The notes beneath the pieces are model-generated. The model did not search any database. It was not told the origin of the DNA and saw only the letters and a program-made list of their open reading frames with translations. This document shows positions 1-7,001 of a stretch of 7,486 nt of DNA, in pieces. The stretch spans positions 1 to 7,486 of the forward strand of contig CALCQB010000063.1 of assembly GCA_937897535.1 (NCBI GenBank). The letters are read 5' to 3'. This DNA is from an uncultured Novosphingobium sp. GTDB taxonomy: Bacteria > Pseudomonadota > Alphaproteobacteria > Sphingomonadales > Sphingomonadaceae. The translations under genes were made by a program, and so were the position numbers. How positions within the stretch are numbered: position 1 is the stretch's first letter; each line of letters begins with the position of its first letter.

Positions 1-349
1 TCACGGACGTGGCGGCCTTTGTGAACCAGACCTGGTTCGCCGGCGTCTCCATCTTGCTCTCGGCAATGTGGTCCGCGTAGTTGAGCCCGATCGCGAAAAT
101 CTTGCCCGGCCGCGCCACAGGCGCCAGCAGTCGCACAGACGACAGCGGATACGTCTCGCCCTTCGCCGCAGATTGTTCGACAACGGCTTTCATCTCGTCC
201 CAGCGCGCGATCAGGTCGATCATCGATCCCGTGAAACTGCTCGCGATGATTGTATCGCCCGAGACGACGCCGATACGCGGGCCCGATCCGCTGTCAAAGA
301 GCGCCAGCTTCATGCATTCGCCGGCGGCTTCCGCCGCGTCGCGCGCCAT
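1..349 (-). CDS. Fumarylacetoacetate hydrolase family protein, N-terminal part (runs off left edge)
   Basis: This minus-strand frame is open from an ATG at 349-347 to the window edge, giving about 116 residues with no stop. The N-terminal part reads as a short beta-rich domain beginning MKLALFDSGSGPRIG. It is followed around residues 82-95 by the family hallmark GKIFAIGLNYADHIAES, and then by NQVWFTKAATSV, which matches the start of the FAH catalytic fold. Members cleave or isomerise acylpyruvate-type C-C bonds in aromatic catabolism, using a divalent metal bound by acidic residues that would lie beyond the edge, so the substrate cannot be inferred. The start is uncertain. The ATG at 349 has a purine-rich AGAGGAG just upstream but very close, while an in-frame ATG at 313 gives the more usual MKLA start. 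Some codons (TCT, ACA, AGT, GGA) are less GC-rich than in the genes to the right. Confidence 0.85.
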   Translation of the reverse strand, partial: MARDAAEAAGECMKLALFDSGSGPRIGVVSGDTIIASSFTGSMIDLIARWDEMKAVVEQSAAKGETYPLSSVRLLAPVARPGKIFAIGLNYADHIAESKMETPANQVWFTKAATSV

Positions 350-467
350 CGCTCCTCTCGATCTCCTACCTTTCCAGGATACAGATAATGGCTTCAGGCA
401 CAGTCAAGTGGTTCAACGGCACCAAGGGTTTCGGCTTCATTCAGCCTGACGACGGCGGCAAGGACGT

Positions 468-494
468 GTTCGTCCACATCAGCGCGGTTGAGCG
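468..494 (+). repeat. 27-base exact direct repeat, copy 1 (in cold-shock domain 1)
   Basis: This 27-base stretch encodes FVHISAVER in domain 1 and recurs without mismatch at 729-755 in domain 2. The copies are 261 bases apart, exactly 87 codons. The flanking bases differ on both sides (T/C before, C/T after). Exact identity, synonymous positions included, exceeds that of the rest of the two domains and suggests gene conversion or recent duplication. Confidence 0.9.
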
Positions 495-594
495 CGCCGG
501 CCTTGAAGGCCTGGCCGAAGGTCAGTAGCTCAAGTTCCAGCTGGTCGATCGCGGCGGCAAGGTTTCGGCCAGCGATCTCGAAGTCGTCGGCGAC

Positions 595-861
595 GTGATC
601 GCAGTCGAAAAGCGCGAAGCCGCACCCCAGCGCGAGCTGACCGGTGAGCGCGCGACCGGCACGGTCAAGTTCTTCAACGCGATGAAGGGCTTCGGCTTCA
701 TCACCCGCGATGACGGACAACCCGATGCGTTCGTCCACATCAGCGCGGTTGAGCGTTCGGGCATGTCCGGCCTCAACGAGGGTGACCGGCTTGAATTCGA
801 CATCGAAGTCGATCGACGAGGCAAGTACTCGGCGGTCAACCTGGTGCCGAGTCAGGGTTGA
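595..861 (+). CDS. Second cold-shock domain as a possible independent reading frame
   Basis: If the amber codon upstream is a true stop, the only way to make the intact second cold-shock domain without readthrough is internal initiation. GTG at 595 is the first in-frame candidate and would give 88 residues: a charged linker (AVEKREAAPQRELTGER) followed by a complete domain with both RNP motifs and an intact C-terminal strand ending NLVPSQG. There is no convincing Shine-Dalgarno sequence before this GTG, so independent translation is weakly supported. I list it because the domain itself is undamaged and an automated gene caller would probably report it as a gene. The simpler view is that it is the C-terminal half of the gene starting at 388. 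Confidence 0.4.
   Translation: MIAVEKREAAPQRELTGERATGTVKFFNAMKGFGFITRDDGQPDAFVHISAVERSGMSGLNEGDRLEFDIEVDRRGKYSAVNLVPSQG
729..755 (+). repeat. 27-base exact direct repeat, copy 2 (in cold-shock domain 2)
   Basis: Second copy of the repeat at 468-494, in the same codon phase. Recombination between the copies would remove 261 bases including the amber codon and leave one complete single-domain cold-shock gene of about 70 residues. Confidence 0.9.
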
Positions 862-887
862 CCTGCCTGCGATAGGCGGCGGATCGT

Positions 888-916
888 TTGACCGTCGCCG
901 CGCAACAATCTAGAAA
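888..916 (+). promoter_or_regulatory. Candidate sigma-70-type promoter for the argD operon
   Basis: TTGACC (888-893, five of six to TTGACA) is separated by 17 bases from TAGAAA (911-916, four of six to TATAAT). Transcription would start near 923, leaving a leader of about 70 bases before argD that begins with the hairpin at 923-948. This is pattern matching only. The position just after the cold-shock gene and before the first gene of a coupled operon fits. Confidence 0.4.
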
Positions 917-922
917 CACGGC

Positions 923-957
923 AATGGCGGTCCCGGCGGGCCGCCATTTGTCGTTTG
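923..957 (+). terminator. Terminator-like hairpin between the cold-shock gene and argD
   Basis: AATGGCGG (923-930) pairs perfectly with CCGCCATT (941-948). Inside it CCC (932-934) can pair with GGG (938-940) around a three-base loop, leaving one bulged T. The stem is strong, but the following tract (TGTCGTTTG) is only moderately T-rich, so this is an imperfect intrinsic terminator. It most likely ends the cold-shock transcript. Because it sits just after the candidate promoter at 888-916, it could instead fold at the 5' end of the argD mRNA. Confidence 0.55.
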
Positions 958-993
958 CCTGAACCGCCGGTCAATTGCGAAGGACCAAATCAC

Positions 994-2183
994 ATGTCGA
1001 TCACTCCGCTCATGCCAGTCTATCCCCGCTGCGGCTTTCGGCCGGTGCGTGGTGACCACTGCCATCTGATCGGGGAAGACGGCCGCCGATATCTCGATTT
1101 CGCGGCGGGTATTGCGGTCAATGCGCTGGGTCATTCGCATCCGGGGCTGATCGGCGCGATCCAGCGCCAGGCCGAAACGCTGATGCACGTGTCGAACCTG
1201 TATGGCAGCCCGCAAGGCGAGCACCTGGCCCAGCGGCTGGTCGACCTGACCTTTGCCGATACGGTGTTCTTCACCAATTCCGGCGCGGAAGCGGTCGAAT
1301 GCGCGATCAAGACCGTGCGGGCCTATCATCAGCACGCCGGCGACGACCACAAGTTCGAAATCATCACCTTCAAGAACGCCTTCCATGGCCGAACCATGGC
1401 GACGATCAGCGCCTCGAATCAGGAAAAGATGCACAAGGGCTTCCTGCCGCTGCTGCCGGGCTTCAAGTACGTCGACTTCGACGATCTCGAAGGCGCAAAG
1501 GCGGCGATCGGGCCGAACACGGCGGGTTTCCTGGTCGAGCCGGTCCAGGGTGAAGGCGGGATCCGCCCGGCTTCGCAGGCGTTCATGGCCGGGCTGCGCG
1601 CGCTCGCCGACGAGCACGACCTGCTGCTCGCGCTGGACGAGGTCCAGTGCGGGGTTGCGCGTTCGGGCACGCTCTACGCCTATGAGCAATACGGGATCGT
1701 GCCGGACGTCGTGGCCTCGGCCAAGGGCCTTGGCGGCGGCTTTCCGATCGGTGCCTGCCTCGCCACCGAGAAGGCGGCGCGCGGCATGGTGATCGGCACC
1801 CACGGGTCAACCTATGGCGGCAACCCGCTGGCGCTTGCGGCGAGCGAAGCCGTGCTCGATGTGGTCGCCACCGAGGAGTTTCTCGCCCAGGTTCGCGCCA
1901 CGGCCGAGCGGCTGCGCGGGCGGCTCGAGCAGTTCATCGGCAACTATCCCGAACTGTTCGAAAGCGTCCGGGGCATGGGGCTGATGCTCGGGGTCAAGCT
2001 CAAGACCGAACCGCGCGGGCTGGTCGCGCACCTGCGCGACAACCACCAGTTGCTGACCGTCGCTGCCGGAGACAACACCCTGCGGCTGGTTCCGCCGCTG
2101 GTGATCGACGACAGCCACATCGACGAGTTCTTTGAAAAGCTTTCGGCCGGTACGGCGAGCTTTCTGGCGGAGCCTGCGGACAA

Positions 2184-2187
<4 letters not shown>
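994..2187 (+). CDS. argD: Acetylornithine aminotransferase (class III PLP-dependent)
   Basis: The predicted product has 397 residues, a normal length for ArgD, which transfers an amino group from glutamate to N-acetylglutamate semialdehyde in cytoplasmic arginine synthesis and often also acts in lysine synthesis. Class III aminotransferase marks are present: NSGAEAVE (95-102) for phosphate binding, FHGRT (130-134), LDEVQCG with Asp215 facing the pyridine nitrogen, SAKGLGGGFP with Lys244 as the Schiff-base lysine, and HGSTYGGNP (270-278). The ATG at 994 is chosen because AAGGA (980-984) lies nine bases upstream and the protein then begins like its family. The frame is open a little further upstream without a good start. 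The stop overlaps the argF start as ATGA, so the genes are translationally coupled. Related ornithine or succinylornithine aminotransferases share the fold, but the argF neighbour favours argD. Confidence 0.93.
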
Positions 2188-3106
<919 letters not shown>

Positions 3107-3110
<4 letters not shown>

Positions 3111-4018
3111 GCGCGCCGGAGCATATTGCGGCGGGCGAAACCGGTTATGACCGGGTGCTGGCCTTCACCATCCCGTCACGCGATGCGCGCGGCCGGGTGG
3201 TGCGGCTTGGCCCGGTGCTCGAGAAGATCCTGACCGCGCATGACTATCCGATCCCGATCCGGCACCTGCTCGCCGAAGCGCTGGTGCTGACCGGGCTGAT
3301 CGGCTCGCTGCTCAAGGATGGGGAAGGGCAATTGACGATGCAGGCCCACGCCCAGGGCGGTGTGGTCGACCTGCTGGTCTGTGACTATCGCGGGGGTGAG
3401 TTGCGCGGCTATGTCCGCCACGATGCCGACCGGCTGGCGATGCTGGGGGCAAATCCATCGCTGTTCGCGTTGTTCGGGCAGGGTGCCTATCTGGCGATCA
3501 CTTTCGATCTGGCCGCGACCGGGCAGCGCTATCAGGGGATCGTGCCGCTGGAAGGCGATACGCTGGCGGCGGCCTGCGAGGCCTATTTCGCGCAGTCCGA
3601 ACAGGTTCCGACCCTGATCCGGGTTGCGGTACGATCAGACCGCGAGGGCTGCGTCGCCGGCGGGGTGCTGGCCCAGCACTTGCCCGAGGGCGAGGAAGGG
3701 CGCGAGCGGATCCATGTGCGGCTGGACCATCCGGAGTGGGAACACATCGCTGCGCTGGCCGGCAGCACCAGGCACGACGAGCTGGTCGATCCCGATCTGT
3801 CGCTTGAAGCGCTGGTCTGGCGACTGTTCCACGACGAGCCCGAAGTCCGGGTCGAGCCGCTCGCCCCGCTGTCACGCGGCTGTCGCTGTTCGATCGAGCA
3901 CTATCGGGACGTGCTCGGCAAGTTTCCGGAAGAAGACCGGCTGGACATGCGCAATGACGCCGGGTTGATCGAAGTGGATTGCGCGTTCTGCTCGAAGCTG
4001 TTCGAGATCGACGCCTGA
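3107..4018 (+). CDS. hslO: Redox-regulated chaperone Hsp33
   Basis: This 303-residue protein is an Hsp33-type holdase that binds unfolding proteins when oxidised. The N-terminal globular domain begins DRVLAFTIPSRDARGRVVRLG. The C-terminal redox switch has the four zinc-binding cysteines as CRC (259-261) and CAFC (292-295), in the canonical CxC/CxxC layout, so the switch is complete. The start is GTG at 3107, overlapping the argF stop in GTGA. The frame is open further upstream inside argF, but the GTG gives the normal family length and N-terminus. No clear ribosome site precedes it, which fits coupled translation from argF. Placing a stress chaperone under the arginine operon is a gene order I recall from sphingomonads, and the functional link is unclear. 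Confidence 0.95.
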
Positions 4019-4047
4019 CAGCTCAATTCGTCGCCAAAATTACACGC

Positions 4048-4076
4048 TTGGTCGCTGGATGACGCTGTGATACAAT
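4048..4076 (+). promoter_or_regulatory. Candidate promoter for the DUF3617-queC-MFS unit
   Basis: TTGGTC (4048-4053) and TACAAT (4071-4076, five of six to TATAAT) are 17 bases apart, with a start expected near 4083. The -35 element is weak (three of six). The position in the 113-base gap after hslO, in an unusually A/T-rich patch, supports it. A start near 4083 would make an ATG at 4087 almost leaderless, which favours the GTG at 4132 as translation start. Confidence 0.5.
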
Positions 4077-4131
4077 CGCCATCAAGATGACCAACCCATT
4101 TGCACCCCGCATGAGGGGAGAAACCGAACCA

Positions 4132-4542
4132 GTGATCGCCAAGATGCGCATTGCCGGGGCTGCGGTCGTAGCCCTGCTGGCCTTTGCCGCCCCTGCCTCG
4201 GGGGGCGGTCCGTCGCTGGCCATGCTCGATCAGCTCGAGGCCGGGCGGTGGGAGATCCGCGCCCGTGAACCGGGCGCCCAGCCGCAACGGATCTGCCTCG
4301 CCAGCGGCCATCGCCTGATCCAGCTGCGCCATCCCGAGGGACCGTGCGAACGCTTTGTCGTGCAGGACAGCGCCTCGGATGTGGTGGTGCAATATACCTG
4401 CAAGGGGCGCGGCTATGGCCGGACCCACATCCGGCGCGAGACCGGCAGGCTGGTCCAGATCGACAGCCGCGGCATCGCCAATGGCCTGCCCTTTGAATTC
4501 TCCGCCGAAGCCCGCCGCGTCGGGGATTGCAGCGGCGGCTGA
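4132..4542 (+). CDS. Small secreted DUF3617-like protein
   Basis: The product is about 136 residues. It starts MIAKMRIAGAAVVALLAFAA, a classic Sec signal: short basic start, hydrophobic core, then PASGGG as probable cleavage zone, so it should be periplasmic. The mature part contains LEAGRWEIRAR, four cysteines (ICLAS, CERF, YTCKG, DCSGG) and a terminal segment VQIDSRGIANGLPFEFSAEARRVG. This fits the DUF3617 family of periplasmic proteins of unknown function, assigned from memory of the 'GxWE' start and conserved cysteines. GTG at 4132 is preferred because GAGGGGAG (4113-4120) lies 11 bases upstream. ATG at 4144 is nearly as good, and ATG at 4087 would put a charged extension before the signal. 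It precedes queC by 40 bases on the same strand. The biochemical role is unknown. Confidence 0.75.
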   Translation: MIAKMRIAGAAVVALLAFAAPASGGGPSLAMLDQLEAGRWEIRAREPGAQPQRICLASGHRLIQLRHPEGPCERFVVQDSASDVVVQYTCKGRGYGRTHIRRETGRLVQIDSRGIANGLPFEFSAEARRVGDCSGG

Positions 4543-4582
4543 TCCGGTTGCCTTGGCCAGCCGGAGCGGCTAGCCCGGAACC

Positions 4583-5278
4583 ATGGCGTCACTCCCCGAA
4601 GGTCAGGGCCGCAAGGCTGTCGTGCTGCTTTCGGGCGGGCTCGATTCGATGGTATGCGCAGCGCTGGCGCGCGAAGCCGGCTATGCGCTTCATGCCCTGA
4701 CTATCGATTACAACCAGCGCCACCGCCGCGAGCTTGATGCAGCCCGCGAGATCGCCGCGCTGCTGGGCGCGAAACGCCATGTGATCTTGCCGCTCGATCT
4801 GCGCCAGTTCGGCGGCTCGGCGCTGACCGACGATATCGCGGTACCCAAGGACGGGCTGGGCGAAGACATTCCGGTCACCTATGTTCCTGCGCGCAACCTG
4901 GTGTTCCTGTCGCTGACGCTGTCGTGGGCGGAAGCGCTCGGCGCGCGTGACGTGGTGATCGGGGTCAACGCGCTCGACTATTCGGGCTACCCCGATTGCC
5001 GCCCCGAATTCATCGCCGGATTTACCGACCTGGCGCGGCTCGCAACCAAGGCCGGGGCCGAGGGTGATGATTTCCGGATCCATGCCCCGCTGCAATACCT
5101 GGGCAAGGCCGAGATTGCGGCCGAAGCCGGACGGCTGGGGCTCGATCCTGCGCTGAGCTGGTCGTGCTACGATCCGCAAGCCGACGGTTCGGCCTGCGGG
5201 CGGTGCGATTCCTGCCGCCTGCGCCGAGAAGGCTTTGCCAAGGCCGGGATAGTCGATACCACCCGCTACGCAGCATAA
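4583..5278 (+). CDS. queC: 7-cyano-7-deazaguanine (preQ0) synthase
   Basis: This 231-residue enzyme uses ATP and ammonia to convert 7-carboxy-7-deazaguanine to preQ0 in queuosine synthesis. The ATP-pyrophosphatase loop SGGLDS is at 17-22 and the segment TYVPARNLVFLS is typical of the family. A zinc site is formed by Cys195 (SCYDP) and Cys205, Cys208 and Cys211 (CGRCDSC). Length and all key residues are normal. ATG at 4583 is the only sensible start close to the conserved core, although its ribosome site is weak, so it may rely on coupling to the gene 40 bases upstream. No preQ1 riboswitch-like element is visible, and no other queuosine gene (queD, queE, queF) lies in the window, so the pathway genes must be elsewhere. 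The MFS gene follows after 20 bases. Confidence 0.95.
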   Translation: MASLPEGQGRKAVVLLSGGLDSMVCAALAREAGYALHALTIDYNQRHRRELDAAREIAALLGAKRHVILPLDLRQFGGSALTDDIAVPKDGLGEDIPVTYVPARNLVFLSLTLSWAEALGARDVVIGVNALDYSGYPDCRPEFIAGFTDLARLATKAGAEGDDFRIHAPLQYLGKAEIAAEAGRLGLDPALSWSCYDPQADGSACGRCDSCRLRREGFAKAGIVDTTRYAA

Positions 5279-5286
5279 GAATTGGC

Positions 5287-5291
5287 AGGAG
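5287..5291 (+). promoter_or_regulatory. Ribosome binding site that decides the MFS start
   Basis: AGGAG lies seven bases before GTG 5299. The frame is open upstream through the end of queC (to at least 5164), but that extension reads as an arginine-rich shadow of queC. This site fixes the start at 5299. Confidence 0.75.
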
Positions 5292-5298
5292 AGACCAG

Positions 5299-6885
5299 GT
5301 GAACGAGCAAGATAGCGGCGGGCCGGCCGAACAGAAGGCCAGCGGCTATAGCTGGTATGTGCTCGGCGTGCTGGTGCTGGTTTACATTCTCAATTTCATC
5401 GATCGGCAAATTCTCAGCATTCTGGCGGTCGACATCAAGGCCGATCTCGGGCTGACCGACAGCGATCTGGGCTTTCTGGGCGGCGCGGCCTTTGCGGTGT
5501 TCTATGCGTTGTTCGGCGTTCCGCTGGGGCGGCTGGCGGACAACTGGAACCGCAAGAAGCTGCTCGCGGTGGGGCTGGCGCTGTGGTCGACGATGACCGC
5601 GCTGTCGGGCTTTGCGCGCGATCAGTTGACCCTTTCGCTGGCGCGGATGGGGGTCGGCGTGGGCGAGGCCAGCGCCGGTCCGACCGCCTATTCGCTGATC
5701 TCGGACTATTTCCCCAAGCGCCAGCGCGCGACCGCGCTCGCGATCTATTCGTCGGGGCTTTATATCGGTGGCGGGATTTCGCTGCTGATCGGGGCGAAGA
5801 TCGGACAGTCGTGGAATGCAGCCTATCCGGGCGGCGGCCCGCTCGGGCTGGTCGGCTGGCAGGCTGCATTTCTGGCCGTGGGAATTCCCGGGCTGCTGAT
5901 GGCGCTGTGGATGCTGACCATCCGCGAGCCGGTTCGCGGGGCGATGGACGGGATCGTCAGCCCGAGTTCGCCGACGCCGTTTGCGAACTTTCTGGGCGAC
6001 CTTTCAACCATCGTCCCGCCGTTCACGCTTTATGGCGCGTGGCTGCGCGGACCCGCGGCGCTGGCGCTCAATCTGGTTGCAGCGGTGCTGGTCGCGCTGT
6101 TCGCCTGGATGATGATCGGGCTGACCGGAAACGTGCCGCAATGGGCTTCGGTCGGGCTTGGGTATTACGCCGTTTTCTCGTGGGCCTGCACGCTCAAGGC
6201 TCGCGATCCGGCGACCTGGCGGCTGATCTGGGCAACCCCCGCGTTCCTGTGCACGACGCTGGGCTACAGTCTGGTTTCGCTGGCTGCATGGGCGCTGGGA
6301 TTCTGGTCTGCACCCTATGCCGAGACCGTGCTCAAGCTGCCCAAGCAGGAGCTGGCATTCATCCTTGGCGCCAACGGAGCGGTCAGCGGGTTCCTGGGGG
6401 TGATCATCGGCGGCAGGATCGCTGATGCCCTGCGCGCCCGCAATCCCGCCGGGCGGATTCTGGTGATCATGTTCGGGGTGATCGCGCCGATCGTACCGAT
6501 CTGGATCGGCTATTCGACCGAGAATGCGACCCTGTTCTACGCCATGAACTTTCTGGCCGGGATGTGCGGGGCGGCCGCGCTCGGCGCGGCGGCGGCAACG
6601 ACGCAGGATCTGGTGCTGCCCCGGATGCGCGGCACTGCTACGGCCGCGTTCTTCCTGGGTACGACGCTGGTCGGGCTGGCGTTCGGGCCCTATCTGGTCG
6701 GGCTGATTTCTGACCTGACCGGCAGTGTGGTCGATGGCAAGCCGGTTGGCGACCTGCGCACCGGCATCCTGTCGCTGGTCGGGGTAGCACCGATTGCGCT
6801 CGCGCTGCTGATCTTCGCCTATCGGGCCGTGCCCCATGCCGAAGCGACCCTGGTCGAACGCGCTGGAGAAAAGGCCGGCGGCTAG
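5299..6885 (+). CDS. Spinster-like MFS transporter
   Basis: The product has 528 residues and about twelve hydrophobic segments, so it is an inner-membrane secondary transporter of the major facilitator superfamily. NFIDRQ (32-37) in the first helix, the MFS motif GRLADNWNRKK (77-87) after helix 2, and ARMGVGVGEA (115-124) followed by PTAYSLISDYFP are the pattern of bacterial Spinster-like members, often annotated as generic MFS or hexuronate-type permeases. The middle, about residues 240-360, holds a longer loop plus additional hydrophobic stretches, which accounts for the length above the usual 430 or so residues. The start is GTG at 5299, behind AGGAG. It is probably co-transcribed with queC, 20 bases upstream, but a link to queuosine metabolism is only suggested by position. 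The substrate is not inferable. Its TAG stop overlaps the opposing frame's stop. Confidence 0.9.
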   Translation: MNEQDSGGPAEQKASGYSWYVLGVLVLVYILNFIDRQILSILAVDIKADLGLTDSDLGFLGGAAFAVFYALFGVPLGRLADNWNRKKLLAVGLALWSTMTALSGFARDQLTLSLARMGVGVGEASAGPTAYSLISDYFPKRQRATALAIYSSGLYIGGGISLLIGAKIGQSWNAAYPGGGPLGLVGWQAAFLAVGIPGLLMALWMLTIREPVRGAMDGIVSPSSPTPFANFLGDLSTIVPPFTLYGAWLRGPAALALNLVAAVLVALFAWMMIGLTGNVPQWASVGLGYYAVFSWACTLKARDPATWRLIWATPAFLCTTLGYSLVSLAAWALGFWSAPYAETVLKLPKQELAFILGANGAVSGFLGVIIGGRIADALRARNPAGRILVIMFGVIAPIVPIWIGYSTENATLFYAMNFLAGMCGAAALGAAAATTQDLVLPRMRGTATAAFFLGTTLVGLAFGPYLVGLISDLTGSVVDGKPVGDLRTGILSLVGVAPIALALLIFAYRAVPHAEATLVERAGEKAGG

Positions 6886-7001
6886 CCCGCCGTAAGTACC
6901 CCGCAGGCGATCCGCGCCCCGCTGTTGCCGGTTGGGTCGGTCTTGTAGTCGTCGCTCGCGGCGTGGATGACGATCGCGCTGCCGTCGGCGTCGAACATCA
7001 C
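6882..7001 (-). pseudogene. C-terminal fragment of Cu/Zn superoxide dismutase
   Basis: The last 39 or so residues, FDADGSAIVIHAASDDYKTD and then GNSGARIACGV, match the end of bacterial SodC. The His in IVIHA corresponds to the last copper ligand (human His120), the Arg in GARIACG to the active-site arginine, and the Cys to the disulfide partner. All earlier copper and zinc ligands, the signal peptide and the barrel start are missing, because sequence upstream of about 7001 belongs to another family. The codon style (GGGGCGCGG, GCCTGCGGG) resembles the window's other genes, so this is probably the genuine convergent neighbour of the MFS gene. The boundary is approximate. Confidence 0.75.

Larger units (their letters stand above)
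388..861 (+). pseudogene. Tandem cold-shock-domain protein interrupted by an in-frame amber codon
   Basis: Read through one TAG codon, this frame encodes 157 residues with two cold-shock domains, a single-strand RNA/DNA-binding OB fold that melts mRNA structure. Domain 1 (about residues 4-67) has GTVKWFN, the RNP1 motif KGFGFI (13-18) and the RNP2 motif VFVHI (27-31). Domain 2 (about 91-152) has KGFGFI (100-105) and AFVHI (114-118). Codon 47 (526-528) is TAG, where domain 2 has Arg134 in the aligned segment (GDRLEF against GQ-stop-LKF). After the stop the same frame continues with conserved sequence, LKFQLVDRGGKVSASDL, so the lesion looks like one base change rather than decay. The ATG at 388 follows AGGA (375-378) by nine bases. 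Termination would give a 46-residue product lacking the last strands of the first fold. A sequencing error, a recent nonsense mutation or readthrough are all possible. Double-domain Csp proteins are common in alphaproteobacteria. Confidence 0.8.

Noticed and set aside
370..407. Minus-strand promoter for the FAH gene (TTGACT at 407-402)
   Set aside because: The -35-like hexamer is good, but no acceptable -10 lies 16-18 bases downstream (best three of six), so it is probably chance within the cold-shock start.
526..528. TAG decoded as pyrrolysine or another special amino acid
   Set aside because: No pylT or pylS-like gene is in the window, cold-shock proteins are not known to use it, and the lineage suggested does not. 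A point change or simple readthrough is more economical.
4009..4033. Terminator after hslO (CGACG pairing with CGTCG)
   Set aside because: Only five base pairs with a 15-base loop, overlapping the hslO stop and without a T-run.
4544..4564. Hairpin before queC (CCGGTTG pairing with CAGCCGG)
   Set aside because: Seven pairs with one G-T wobble, but no T-run follows and no anti-terminator partner or riboswitch-like core is visible. It is too weak to annotate.
4543..4582. PreQ1 riboswitch ahead of queC
   Set aside because: The 40-base gap lacks the C-rich loop and A-rich tail of the known class I aptamer and is too short for the larger classes.
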